Shown: positions 23,753 through 31,676 of the stretch, in pieces
How the letters are laid out: the number at the start of each line of letters is the position of its first letter
Numbering within the stretch: the stretch's first letter is position 1
Assembly: GCF_050943825.1 (NCBI RefSeq)
Contig: NZ_JBMNPX010000005.1
Span: forward strand, 1-64,000
Length of the DNA stretch: 64,000 nucleotides
Direction of reading: 5' to 3'
Source: Pseudoflavonifractor sp050943825
GTDB lineage: Bacteria; Bacillota; Clostridia; Oscillospirales; Oscillospiraceae
Program-made: the position numbers and the translations under genes
Notes under the pieces: model-generated
What the model saw: only the letters and a program-made list of their open reading frames with translations
Told to the model about the DNA's origin: nothing
The model's database searches: none

Positions 23753-24781
23753 TCAGTTGAACTTGTAGATCTTCCGGGCCATGCGGTACAGGCCCACGGA
23801 CAGCTTCCGGCCCTGATAGCCGGGGATGTTGCCCACAAAGGACACCGCACGGTACTTGAGCTTGTGGTAGAGCCCATGGTCCACCGACCGGAGGTACTCC
23901 CACAGCTCGGTCTTCTTGCCCAGGGCGGCGGGAGAGCCGTCGATGATGAGGAAGATGGAGGAGATGGTCATCATCATGGCCAGGTAGTTGCGCATGTACC
24001 GGCCCAGCTTGGGCTGGACGGTGAGCACCCGGCGCAGGTCGTGGGCGTCGATCATCAGGCGGGTCACCCGGACCTGCTGGTCTACACGGCCCACCATCAC
24101 CTTCTCGTTGACGCTCTGGTCGGCGCGGCCGATGAAGTAGCGGTACAGGTCCAGATCCATGTAGTACATGGTCTTGACGTAGGGCAGAGGTTGGTAGACA
24201 AAGATGTTGTCCACGTAGAAGGTGTGCTTGGGCAGCTCCAGGCCGCACTTGCGCAGCAGCTTGGTGCGGTAGATGACCGAGTGCATCAGCAGATACTGAG
24301 AGGCGCGGAACCGGCCGATGTCATTCCAGGTGAAGATCTTGTTCTTGGGGAACACGTTGGCGTAGCCCATGACCTTCTGTGTGTTGTCCTCCACGTGCTC
24401 ATAGACGTAGTTGGCGATGACCATGTCCACCGGCCGCTCCATCTTGGCAAACTCCCGCAGCTTGCCCAGCACCTTGTGGAGGGCGTCCACGTCCAGCCAG
24501 TCGTCGGAGTCCACCACCTTGTAGTAGATGCCGGAGGCGTTGCGGATACCCTGGTTCACGCCCTCGCCGTGGCCGCCGTTCTCCTGGTGGATGACCTTGA
24601 CAATGTCGGGGTACTGGTCGGCGTACCGGTCGCAGATGGCGGGGGTGTCGTCCTTGGTGGAGCCGTCGTCCACCAGGATGATCTCGATGTCATCGCCCCC
24701 CTCCAGGAGGGTCTGGATGCAGTGGTCCATGTAGGCCGCCGAGTTGTAGCACGGCACGGCAAAGGTAATAATCTTATCCAT
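23753..24781 (-). CDS. Family 2 glycosyltransferase
   Basis: Predicted inverting glycosyltransferase of GT-A fold. The 342-residue product opens with ITFAVPCYNSAAYMDHCI, the nucleotide-binding ILVDDGSTKDDT, QENGGHGEGVNQGI, and the metal-binding DSDD at about residue 93 (VVDSDDWLDVDAL). The C-terminal half is basic and aromatic, with LLMHSVIYRTKLLRK and DNIFVYQPLPYVK, and one weak hydrophobic stretch near residue 270. ATG at 24781 has AGGGTG 6 bases upstream. The UDP-galactopyranose mutase gene ends only 28 bases upstream, so this enzyme may add galactofuranose or act in the same surface glycan pathway; the donor sugar is inferred. Confidence 0.9.
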   Translation of the reverse strand: MDKIITFAVPCYNSAAYMDHCIQTLLEGGDDIEIILVDDGSTKDDTPAICDRYADQYPDIVKVIHQENGGHGEGVNQGIRNASGIYYKVVDSDDWLDVDALHKVLGKLREFAKMERPVDMVIANYVYEHVEDNTQKVMGYANVFPKNKIFTWNDIGRFRASQYLLMHSVIYRTKLLRKCGLELPKHTFYVDNIFVYQPLPYVKTMYYMDLDLYRYFIGRADQSVNEKVMVGRVDQQVRVTRLMIDAHDLRRVLTVQPKLGRYMRNYLAMMMTISSIFLIIDGSPAALGKKTELWEYLRSVDHGLYHKLKYRAVSFVGNIPGYQGRKLSVGLYRMARKIYKFN

Positions 24782-24809
24782 TTTTCTCACCCTTCTCTTG
24801 GCCGGGCTC

Positions 24810-25967
24810 TCAGCCCAGCAGACGGTCCGCCAGCTCCAGGGCCCGGACCACAATGGCGTCCATATTGTAGTACTTGTACTCCGCCAGCCGGCCCAGCAGG
24901 TGGAAGCCGGGCAGGGCGTCGGCCAGAGCCCGGTACTTGGCGTACAGGGCGTTGTTCTCGTCGTTGATGATGGCGTAATAGGGGGTCTCGCCCTCCGCGC
25001 CGGTGTAAGAGCGGGAGTACTCCTTGACGATGGTGGTGCGGTCGGGCAGGTCCTGGCCGGAGAAGTACTTGAACTCGGTGATGCGGGTGTAGTCCTCGCT
25101 GACGGTGTAGTTCACCGTGCCCCGGGGCTGGAACCACTCCACCGGGTGGGTCTCGAACTTGAAGTCCAGGGTACGGTAGGGCAGGCGGCCGAAGCAGCAA
25201 CCGAACAGCTCGTCCACCGCGCCGGTGTACACCACCGTGCCCGTAAAGGGCTCCCCATCCAGGGAGAGGCCGGCGGCGTCCAGCTTCAGGCGGTCGGCGG
25301 CGTCCACCCCCAGCTCCACGGTGATGTTGGGGTGGTCCAGCATGTGCTCAAAGACCGGGGTATAGCCGTCGGCGGGGATGCCCTGCCAGGTGTCCTGGAA
25401 ATACCGGTCGTCCCGGGAGAGGAACACGGGCACCCGTGCGGTGGTGTTGGGGTCAATCTCCTCGGGCTTCTGTCCCCACTGCTTCATGGTATAGTGGACA
25501 AACACATTCTCATACACATAATCCGCCAGAGCCTTGATCTCCGGGTCCTCGCTCTTACGCAGCTCCAGGATGGTGACCTTTTTCTCTGCGCCGTAGGTCT
25601 CCACCAGCTTCTTCTCCAGCCGGGCGGCCTTCTCAGGGCCATAGGCCAGCTCCAGGGAGGTCAGGTTGAAGGGCACGGGCATCATGGCGCCGTGGACATT
25701 GGCCACCACCCGGTGCTGATAGTCCCGCCAGGCGGTGAAGCGGGAGAGGTAGTCATAGGCCCGCTGGCTGTTGGTGTGGAAGATGTGGGGGCCGTACTGG
25801 TGGATGAGCACGCCGGCGTCGTCCAGGCGGTCGTAGGCGTTGCCGCCCACATGGCTGCGCCGCTCCAGCACCAGCACACGCTTTCCGCCCCGCTCGGCCA
25901 GCTCCCGGGCGGTCACCGCCCCGGCAAAACCGGCGCCGATGACCAGGCAGTCGTACTTCTGACTCAT
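24810..25967 (-). CDS. glf: UDP-galactopyranose mutase
   Basis: FAD enzyme that interconverts UDP-galactopyranose and UDP-galactofuranose, precursor of galactofuranose-containing surface glycans. The 385-residue product has the N-terminal FAD site LVIGAGFAGAVTARELAERG, GGNAYD, the HQYGPHIFHTN active-site run, FNLTSLELAYG, the AIRVPVF-equivalent TTARVPVFLSRDDRYFQD, and the C-terminal YYNMDAIVVRALELAD. These are the Glf signatures. ATG at 25967 has GAGGTG 8 bases upstream. It is followed by the glycosyltransferase gene after 28 bases, in the same direction. ppa lies upstream in the same direction but 102 bases away. Confidence 0.95.
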   Translation of the reverse strand: MSQKYDCLVIGAGFAGAVTARELAERGGKRVLVLERRSHVGGNAYDRLDDAGVLIHQYGPHIFHTNSQRAYDYLSRFTAWRDYQHRVVANVHGAMMPVPFNLTSLELAYGPEKAARLEKKLVETYGAEKKVTILELRKSEDPEIKALADYVYENVFVHYTMKQWGQKPEEIDPNTTARVPVFLSRDDRYFQDTWQGIPADGYTPVFEHMLDHPNITVELGVDAADRLKLDAAGLSLDGEPFTGTVVYTGAVDELFGCCFGRLPYRTLDFKFETHPVEWFQPRGTVNYTVSEDYTRITEFKYFSGQDLPDRTTIVKEYSRSYTGAEGETPYYAIINDENNALYAKYRALADALPGFHLLGRLAEYKYYNMDAIVVRALELADRLLG

Positions 25968-26069
25968 GGAATGAACACCTCACAGCATAATCTTTCCTTC
26001 ATCTTATCAGATTTCGCAGATAAAATGAACGGAAAAAGTATTAAGAAAGCCTTAAATCGTCGCAATATT

Positions 26070-26657
26070 TCAGCGGTCGGAGCCGCCGAACCGGTCAAAG
26101 CGCCCGTTGGTGGGCCCGCTGGTGCTGCCCAGGAAGGTGTCGTTGTAGTGGTCAATGGCCCGCTGAATGACCTTGATGGCGGCCTCACGGCCATTTACAT
26201 CGCCGGCTACGGTGTCCTTGCCCTCCAGCTGCTTGTACACGGTGAAGAAGTGAGCCATCTCGTCAAAGACGTGGGCGGGCAGGGCGCTGATGTCCCGGTA
26301 GCCGTTGTAGGCCGGGTCGGTGAAGGGGATGGCGATGATCTTCTCGTCGTTCTTGCCGTCGTCCAGCATGGAGATATAGCCGATGGGGTACACCCGCACC
26401 AGGGTCAGGGGGTCCATGGACTCGGAGCAGAGGACCAGCACGTCCAGGGGGTCGCCGTCATCGCCGTAGGTCCGGGGGATAAAGCCGTAGTTGGCGGGGT
26501 AGTGGGTGGAGGTGTGGAGCACCCGGTCCAGGATGATGAGGCCGGTCTCCTTGTCCAGCTCGTACTTCTTCTTGCTGCCCTGGGGGATCTCAATGACGGC
26601 CACAAAATCCTCGGGGGTAATGCGCTTGGGGTTAATATCGTGCCAGATATTTGACAT
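26070..26657 (-). CDS. ppa: Inorganic pyrophosphatase, family I
   Basis: Hydrolyses pyrophosphate to two phosphates, pulling forward biosynthetic reactions in the cytoplasm. The 195-residue product has the soluble family I signatures: FVAVIEIPQGSKKKYELDK, the YPANYGFIPRTYGDDGDPLD active site with metal-binding aspartates near residues 67-72, DVLVLCSESMDP, and YPIGYISMLDDGKNDEKII. ATG at 26657 follows AAGGAG with 8-base spacing. Many Clostridia use membrane or family II enzymes instead, so a family I copy is worth noting but not unusual. It has its own promoter at 26729-26757. Confidence 0.95.
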   Translation of the reverse strand: MSNIWHDINPKRITPEDFVAVIEIPQGSKKKYELDKETGLIILDRVLHTSTHYPANYGFIPRTYGDDGDPLDVLVLCSESMDPLTLVRVYPIGYISMLDDGKNDEKIIAIPFTDPAYNGYRDISALPAHVFDEMAHFFTVYKQLEGKDTVAGDVNGREAAIKVIQRAIDHYNDTFLGSTSGPTNGRFDRFGGSDR

Positions 26658-26728
26658 GCAGCAGGCTCCTTCTTTATTCAAAACGTTTTCCACACGCCGG
26701 ATTTGGCGCACGGGTCTGTATCTTTTTT

Positions 26729-26757
26729 ATTATATCTGATTGTTTCACGCTTTACAA
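26729..26757 (-). promoter_or_regulatory. Sigma-A promoter of ppa
   Basis: On the minus strand TTGTAA (26752-26757), 17 bases, TATAAT (26729-26734); leader of about 65 bases. Confidence 0.82.
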
Positions 26758-26782
26758 CGCGGTTCCCCTATCTTTTTGCCCG

Positions 26783-27682
26783 TTATACCCCTTTTTCCGC
26801 GCCGGGGAACAGGCGCAGGAAGGGTTTGGGCACCGGCGCGGTCACGGTAAGAGGGGCTCCCGTGCGTGGGTCGGTGAGGGTGAGGCGGACGGCGTGGAGG
26901 GCCAGCCGGTCCATGGGGCCGGAGCCGTCGCCGTACTTCCTGTCCCCTGCCACGGGGTAGCCCAGGTCGGCCATGTGGACCCGGATCTGGTTCTTCCGGC
27001 CCGTGTCCAGAGCCACCCGCACCAGGGCGTACTCCCCCGACCGGGAGAGCACCTTGTAGTGGGTGATGGCCTCCTTGGCGCCGCTGCCCGGCCCGCCGGA
27101 GTAGACCACCCGGGTGGAGGTCTCCCGCAGCCAGGAGCGGACCACGCCCTCCTCCCGCTCGGGCGCACCCACCGTCACTGCCAGGTAGATCCGCTCCTTC
27201 ACCAGGCTGTCCCAGTCCTCCTGGAGGGCGCGCTTCATCTCCTCGTTCCGGGCAAAGAGCACCGCGCCCGAGGTATCCCGGTCCAGCCGGTGGACCACAA
27301 AGAGCTTCTTCTCCCGGCTGCCGTCCCGCAGGGTGTTGGCCAGCATCCGATAGGCGGTGCGCTGCCGCTCCCCCTCGTGTCCCACGGTGAGCAGCCCGGC
27401 GGGCTTGTCGATGGCGATAAGGTCCCTGTCCTGGTACAGGATGGGGAAGGGAGTCTTGGCCTGCTCCTCCCTGCCCTGGGGCAGGATGGTCACAACCTCC
27501 CCCGGCTCCAGAGGCCAGTCAAAGCGGGTGACGATCTTCCCGTCCACCGCCACCTGCCGCCCGGACAGCAGGTGCTTCACCGCGTTGCGGGACTTCCCCT
27601 TCACCTGCTCCAGCAGGAACTCCAGCAGATAGCCTTTCTCCGTCACAGGGTAGCGCCGCTCCCCCGCCGTGCTTTTTCCCAT
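26783..27682 (-). CDS. RluA-family RNA pseudouridine synthase
   Basis: Isomerises specific uridines in RNA to pseudouridine. The 299-residue product has an N-terminal S4-type RNA-binding region (KGKSRNAVKHLLSGRQVAVDG), a linker, then the RluA catalytic domain with IAIDKPAGLLTV, the catalytic HRLDRDTSG at about residue 133, VKERIYLAV and the C-terminal RKNQIRVHMADLGYPVAGD. Which rRNA or tRNA site it acts on cannot be told. ATG at 27682 has GGAGGG upstream. An extended -10 (TGATAAAAT, minus strand, 27725-27733) is a possible promoter. Confidence 0.92.
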   Translation of the reverse strand: MGKSTAGERRYPVTEKGYLLEFLLEQVKGKSRNAVKHLLSGRQVAVDGKIVTRFDWPLEPGEVVTILPQGREEQAKTPFPILYQDRDLIAIDKPAGLLTVGHEGERQRTAYRMLANTLRDGSREKKLFVVHRLDRDTSGAVLFARNEEMKRALQEDWDSLVKERIYLAVTVGAPEREEGVVRSWLRETSTRVVYSGGPGSGAKEAITHYKVLSRSGEYALVRVALDTGRKNQIRVHMADLGYPVAGDRKYGDGSGPMDRLALHAVRLTLTDPRTGAPLTVTAPVPKPFLRLFPGAEKGV

Positions 27683-27787
27683 GGTTCTCCCTCCGGCCTG
27701 TGGTATTTCAGTCGAGCATGCAACATTTTATCACAGTGCTGCCCCGATGGCTACCCCGGACTGGGGTGGAAATCCTCCCGTTTTTTC

Positions 27788-27817
27788 TTGACAGGCAGGG
27801 CCGGAAAATGTTAGAAT
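27788..27817 (+). promoter_or_regulatory. Sigma-A promoter of mntP
   Basis: TTGACA (27788-27793), 18 bases, then TAGAAT (27812-27817) with an upstream TGT that makes an extended -10. Transcription should start near 27824, just before the riboswitch. Confidence 0.85.
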
Positions 27818-27823
27818 GGACGA

Positions 27824-27941
27824 ACATAAGGGAGTAGTCGGCGCGGCATGCGCGGCGGAGCCAACATACTGAGGCCTCGGGCCTCTGGTTCAGCCTGAAA
27901 TGACGAGACTTATCTGCCAAGGGGCGGATAGGTCTCTTTTT
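27824..27941 (+). promoter_or_regulatory. yybP-ykoY manganese riboswitch
   Basis: The leader carries the class signatures: ATAAGGGAGTAGTC at 27826, AACATACTG at 27863, and GAAATGACGAGAC ending the aptamer. Stem P1 is ATAAG with CTTAT at 27909-27913. That CTTAT is also part of the terminator stem at 27905-27936, so Mn2+ binding, which closes P1, should block termination and turn the gene on. The controlled gene is mntP, the known partner of this class. Confidence 0.9.
27905..27941 (+). terminator. Riboswitch-controlled terminator before mntP
   Basis: Fourteen bases at 27905-27918 pair with 27923-27936, including G-U pairs, around AAGG, then TTTTTG. Its 5' arm overlaps aptamer stem P1. Confidence 0.88.
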
Positions 27942-28028
27942 GTTTGCCTGTTTTTGGAAAATTACGCCGCTGACGCCCCTTCCGGCCGCCGTGCCGGGCC
28001 AAATCCCCCCAACCGGAGGTTTTTTACT

Positions 28029-28589
28029 ATGGGTCTTCTGGAACTGTTCATTCTGGCCGTGGGGCTGTCCATGGACGCCTTCGCCGTCTCCATCTGCAAG
28101 GGTCTGTCGGTGGGTAGGGTACGCCCGGTCCACATGCTCACCGCCGGGCTGTGGTTCGGCGGCTTTCAGGCCCTGATGCCCTTCCTGGGCTGGCTGCTGG
28201 GCTCCCAGTTTGAGGCCCTCATCACCAACATTGACCACTGGATCGCCTTTGTGCTGCTGGTCTTTATCGGCGGCAATATGGTCAAGGAGTCCCGCAGCGA
28301 GGAGGAGCACCAGGACGGCTCCTTCTCCCCTGCCGCCATGCTCCCTCTGGCCCTGGCCACCAGCATCGACGCCCTGGCCGTGGGCGTCACCTTTGCCTTC
28401 CTGCGGGTGGACATCGGCCCCGCCGTGGCCTTTATCGGTGTGATCACCTTCCTGTTCTCGGCGGCGGGCGTCAAGATCGGCAGCGTGTTCGGCGCAAAGT
28501 ACCGCTCCGGCGCGGAGCTCTTCGGCGGCTGCGTGCTCATTCTCATCGGCGCAAAGATCCTGCTGGAGCATCTTGGCATCCTGGGGTAA
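28029..28589 (+). CDS. mntP: Manganese efflux pump MntP
   Basis: Membrane exporter that removes excess Mn2+. The 186-residue product is six hydrophobic helices with the MntP signature acidic residues: VGLSMDAFAVSICKGL in helix 1, GGNMVKE in the middle and LATSIDALAVGVTFAFL in helix 4; the two halves are internally similar. ATG at 28029 has GGAGGT 8 bases upstream; earlier in-frame codons lie inside the riboswitch. It is a single-gene unit. Control by the riboswitch at 27824-27941 matches its job: expression rises when cellular Mn2+ is high. Confidence 0.96.
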   Translation: MGLLELFILAVGLSMDAFAVSICKGLSVGRVRPVHMLTAGLWFGGFQALMPFLGWLLGSQFEALITNIDHWIAFVLLVFIGGNMVKESRSEEEHQDGSFSPAAMLPLALATSIDALAVGVTFAFLRVDIGPAVAFIGVITFLFSAAGVKIGSVFGAKYRSGAELFGGCVLILIGAKILLEHLGILG

Positions 28590-28600
28590 GGAGCAGGGGG

Positions 28601-28629
28601 TTGACATGCTCCCCGCCCTGTGGTATCCT
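28601..28629 (+). promoter_or_regulatory. Sigma-A promoter of the MATE leader
   Basis: TTGACA (28601-28606), 17 bases, TATCCT (28624-28629), giving a start near 28636. Confidence 0.75.
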
Positions 28630-28635
28630 CTCTTA

Positions 28636-28738
28636 CGACATTTTTATTACCTGTGCCGGCATTTACCACCGGGTAAATGCAGTTTGTGCCTGTATATATT
28701 CCGTAGGTCTTAGAAGGAATATATCCAGGCACTTTTTT
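28636..28738 (+). promoter_or_regulatory. Terminator-ended leader of a MATE gene, candidate guanidine-IV riboswitch
   Basis: After the promoter a short RNA folds a 9-bp hairpin, GCATTTACC/GGTAAATGC around ACCG (28659-28680), flanked by TGTGCC and TTGTGCC, and then a terminator at 28686-28738. The upstream TGTGCC could compete for the GGCAC of the terminator. A compact hairpin, a terminator and a MATE exporter are the arrangement of guanidine-IV (mepA-motif) riboswitches of Clostridia. I cannot run a covariance model, so class is tentative; that it is a regulatory leader is more certain. Confidence 0.55.
28686..28738 (+). terminator. Attenuator terminator before the MATE gene
   Basis: Seventeen bases at 28686-28702 pair with 28716-28732 (one mismatch), followed by TTTTTT, 50 bases before the MATE start. 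Confidence 0.88.
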
Positions 28739-28787
28739 GCTCTGCGGGGTCCGGCCGCCCCATTTTTTCAGAGAGAGGGATCAACCA

Positions 28788-30128
28788 ATGGACGAACAGA
28801 ATCTGAACCGTACCTTTGCCCGGTACATGTCCCTGAATATTCTGGGCATGCTGGGCATGTCGGGCTATATCCTGGCGGACACCTTTTTTGTATCCAGCCG
28901 TCTGGGGTCGGACGGCCTGGCGGCCTTAAACCTGGCCATCTCGGTGTTCGGCTTTATCAATGGCCTGGGCATGATGCTGGGTATCGGCGGCGCCACCCGG
29001 TACGCCATCTGCAAGGCCCGGGAGGATGACCATGAGGCCAACGCCTCCTTCACCCTGTCACTGGTCGCCGGAATTGTGGCCGGTGTGGTGCTGGTCGCGT
29101 TCGGCCTGCTGTTCTCCCGGCCCCTGGCCGGGCTGCTGGGCGCAGAGGAGCGTATCCTCCCCATGTGCGCGGTGTACCTGCGCACCGTCTTCCTCTTTGC
29201 CCCCTTCTTCATCCTCAACCACATCCTGGTGGCCTTTGTCCGCAACGACGGCAGCCCCAAGCTGGCCATGACGGCCATGCTGGTGGGCAGCCTGTCCAAC
29301 ATCGTGCTGGACTACCTGTTCCTCTACCCCCTGAATATGGGCATCTTCGGCGCCGCCCTGGCCACCGGTACCGCCCCCATCATCGGCATTGCCATCTCCT
29401 CCATCCACATCTTCTCCGGGCGCAGCCGCTTCAAGGCCGTGCCCACGGGGCTGTCCCTGCGGAAGATGGCCGCTGTGGCCGGGCTGGGTATCGCCGCCTT
29501 TATCAACGAGTTCTCCTCCGGTATCACCCTGGTGGTCTTCAATCTGCTGGTGATGCACGCCGCCGGTACCATCGGCGTGGCTGCCTACGGCGTGGTGGCC
29601 AACCTGGCTCTGGTGGTGCTGTCCGTCTTTACCGGCATCGCCCAGGGCAGCCAGCCCCTGCTCAGCCACGCCTACGGCATGCAGGACTTGGATGTGGTGC
29701 GGCGGGTGTACCATAAGGCGCTGCTGCTGGCCTCCGCCCTGGGCCTGCTGGCCCTGGCCGCCGCGCTTCTCTTCCCTTCGCAGCTGGTGTCCCTCTTCAA
29801 CAGCGAGGGCAACGCCGCCCTCCAGGCCATCGCAGAGCCGGGACTGAGGCTCTACTTTATCGGCTTCCTGTTTGTGGGCTTCAACTTTGTGGCCGCCGCC
29901 CTGCTGGGCGCCACGGAACAGGCCAGCGCCTCCTTCCGTGTATCCTTCTTCCGTGGCTGCCTGGGCATTGTCCCCGCCGCCTGTCTCTTCGCCTTCCTCT
30001 TCGGCATGACCGGCATCTGGCTGGCCTTCCCGGCAGTGGAGCTGGTGACGCTGTTCCTCAGCGTCCGGCTGGGCCGCCGGGCTCTGGCCGGCGTGGCTCT
30101 CCCCGGCGAGGAGTCCCTGGCCCTCTGA
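28788..30128 (+). CDS. MATE-family efflux transporter
   Basis: Cation-coupled multidrug or metabolite exporter in the cytoplasmic membrane. The 446-residue product has about twelve hydrophobic helices in two related halves; typical MATE features are SGYILADTFFVSSRLG in helix 1 with its acidic residue, ALNLAISVFGFINGLG, and SNIVLDYLFLYPLNMGIFGAALAT in the first half (the second run is given in part). It looks like the MepA branch. ATG at 28788 has a weak AGAGG upstream. Expression seems to depend on antitermination in the leader at 28636-28738; if that leader senses guanidine, this pump may belong to guanidine export. A second MATE gene is at 61240. Confidence 0.93.
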   Translation: MDEQNLNRTFARYMSLNILGMLGMSGYILADTFFVSSRLGSDGLAALNLAISVFGFINGLGMMLGIGGATRYAICKAREDDHEANASFTLSLVAGIVAGVVLVAFGLLFSRPLAGLLGAEERILPMCAVYLRTVFLFAPFFILNHILVAFVRNDGSPKLAMTAMLVGSLSNIVLDYLFLYPLNMGIFGAALATGTAPIIGIAISSIHIFSGRSRFKAVPTGLSLRKMAAVAGLGIAAFINEFSSGITLVVFNLLVMHAAGTIGVAAYGVVANLALVVLSVFTGIAQGSQPLLSHAYGMQDLDVVRRVYHKALLLASALGLLALAAALLFPSQLVSLFNSEGNAALQAIAEPGLRLYFIGFLFVGFNFVAAALLGATEQASASFRVSFFRGCLGIVPAACLFAFLFGMTGIWLAFPAVELVTLFLSVRLGRRALAGVALPGEESLAL

Positions 30129-30162
30129 GCTGCCTTTCAGTTTTTTCCGCCCGTGATAAAAG

Positions 30163-30205
30163 AAAAAACCGCCCCGCCCGGCAATGCCGGGCGGGGCGGT
30201 TTCGT
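30163..30205. terminator. Bidirectional terminator between MATE and gapA
   Basis: CCGCCCCGCCCGGC (30169-30182) pairs perfectly with its complement (30186-30199) around AAT; A-run before and TTT after. Confidence 0.93.
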
Positions 30206-30223
30206 ATTTCCGGAAAGACCAGC

Positions 30224-31234
30224 TTACTTGTGGTCGACGGAGTACATGTGCTTGATCAGCTCCAGCACCTTGTTGGAGTAGCCGATCTCGTTGTCGTACC
30301 AGGACACGACCTTCACGAAGGTGTCGGTCAGAGCGATACCGGCCTTGGCGTCGAAGATGGAGGTGCGGGTGTCGCCCAGGAAGTCGGCGGAAACCACGTC
30401 CTCATCGGTGTAGCCCAGAACGCCCTTCAGCTCGCCCTCGGAGGCGGCCTTCATGGCGGCGCAGATCTCCTCGTACTTGGCGGGCTTGGCCAGGTTGACG
30501 GTCAGGTCGACGACGGACACGTCCAGGGTGGGAACACGCATGGACATACCGGTCAGCTTGCCGTTCAGCTCGGGAATGACCTTGCCCACGGCCTTGGCGG
30601 CGCCGGTGGAGGAGGGGATGATGTTGCCGGCAGCAGCACGGCCGCCGCGCCAATCCTTCATGGACACGCCGTCAACGGTCTTCTGGGTGGCGGTGGTGGA
30701 GTGAACGGTGGTCATCAGGCCATCGGTGATGCCCCAGTTGTCGTTCAGGACCTTGGCGATGGGGGCCAGGCAGTTGGTGGTGCAGGAAGCGTTGGACACG
30801 AACTTCATGTCGGGGGTGTACTTGTCCAGGTTCACGCCGCAGACGAACATGGGAGTGCTGTCCTTGGAGGGGGCGGACATGACAACCTTCTTGGCGCCGG
30901 CCTTCAGGTGAGCCTCTGCCTTCTCCTGGGTCAGGAACAGACCGGTGGACTCAACAACGTACTCGGCCTCCAGCTTGCCCCAGGGAATGTTGGCGGGGTC
31001 GCGCTCGGCGAAGACGGGGATGCACTTGCCGTTGACCACGATGCCGGTCTCGTTGCTGCTCACCTCACCGGCGAACTGGCCGTGCATGGTGTCGTACTTC
31101 AGCATGTAAGCCAGGTAGTCGGCGGGGCACAGATCGTTGATGCCCACGATCTCGATCTCGGGATGATTCAGACTAGCGCGGAAGACCATACGGCCGATAC
31201 GGCCAAAGCCATTGATGCCGACTTTAATGCTCAT
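30224..31234 (-). CDS. gapA: Glyceraldehyde-3-phosphate dehydrogenase
   Basis: NAD-dependent glycolytic enzyme forming 1,3-bisphosphoglycerate from glyceraldehyde 3-phosphate and phosphate. The 336-residue product has the N-terminal Rossmann run VGINGFGRIGRMVFRA, the catalytic ASCTTNCLAP at about residue 152, HSTTATQKTVDG, the RAAAGNIIPSSTGAAKAV phosphate-binding region and WYDNEIGYS at the C terminus. ATG at 31234 has AAGGAG about 10 bases upstream. It is a single-gene unit; pgk, the next enzyme, is 29 kb away. The promoter at 31283-31311 is followed by a small GAGG-ATA-CCTC hairpin in the leader. Confidence 0.97.
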   Translation of the reverse strand: MSIKVGINGFGRIGRMVFRASLNHPEIEIVGINDLCPADYLAYMLKYDTMHGQFAGEVSSNETGIVVNGKCIPVFAERDPANIPWGKLEAEYVVESTGLFLTQEKAEAHLKAGAKKVVMSAPSKDSTPMFVCGVNLDKYTPDMKFVSNASCTTNCLAPIAKVLNDNWGITDGLMTTVHSTTATQKTVDGVSMKDWRGGRAAAGNIIPSSTGAAKAVGKVIPELNGKLTGMSMRVPTLDVSVVDLTVNLAKPAKYEEICAAMKAASEGELKGVLGYTDEDVVSADFLGDTRTSIFDAKAGIALTDTFVKVVSWYDNEIGYSNKVLELIKHMYSVDHK

Positions 31235-31282
31235 TTCAATTCTCTCCTTTTAAAATCTTCGAGGTATCCTCGTGCGCCCCCT

Positions 31283-31311
31283 ATTATAGCCTATCTTGTT
31301 GCGTTTTTAAA
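31283..31311 (-). promoter_or_regulatory. Sigma-A promoter of gapA
   Basis: On the minus strand TTTAAA (31306-31311), 17 bases, TATAAT (31283-31288). Confidence 0.7.
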
Positions 31312-31565
31312 GAGTTTTTTTGAAATTTCCCAAAAAATTTGCTTTTTTTATTCAAGTTATCGCAAGTGTGGTTTGACAGGCACTTAAGTCGGGCATAAGC
31401 ATCCCCCCGCCCTCCTTTGGTGTGGCGTTCCCGTTGTTTTCCTCCACTTTATCCGCTCCAAAGGTGTGTCATTCCGGTTTTTCTCCCGCTTCAACCTGTC
31501 TGGATGCGTAAAAACATCAGCTTACGCCTTTGCTCCTTCCTTTCGACAGTTTTCGACTTTTTCCC
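31312..31565. other. A+T- and T-rich gap between divergent genes
   Basis: No convincing gene on either strand. TTGACA at 31373-31378 with TAAGCA 17 bases later could be an extra plus-strand promoter, but its -10 is poor. Otherwise only T-rich runs were seen. Confidence 0.4.
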
Positions 31566-31594
31566 TTGTTGGTCAGGCCAGATTTTGGTATACT
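31566..31594 (+). promoter_or_regulatory. Promoter of the sensor-kinase-like gene
   Basis: TTGTTG (31566-31571), 17 bases, TATACT (31589-31594) with an upstream TGG (extended -10). GCAGTTC/GAACTGC at 31604-31623 makes a 7-bp hairpin right at the transcript start, a possible operator or stabilising hairpin. Confidence 0.65.
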
Positions 31595-31676
31595 GGAAAA
31601 AACGCAGTTCCCGCCTGAACTGCATAAGCTATATCAACATCATAAGAAAATGATTTGATGGAGGTGAGTGCGGCCT

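Noticed and set aside
31373..31401. TTGACA with TAAGCA as a second promoter for the kinase-like gene
   Set aside because: The -10 is poor and the promoter at 31566-31594 is nearer and better.
31417..31653. Possible 78-residue gene in the gap after gapA
   Set aside because: No ribosome site, Cys/Arg/Phe-rich composition and overlap with the promoter at 31566-31594.
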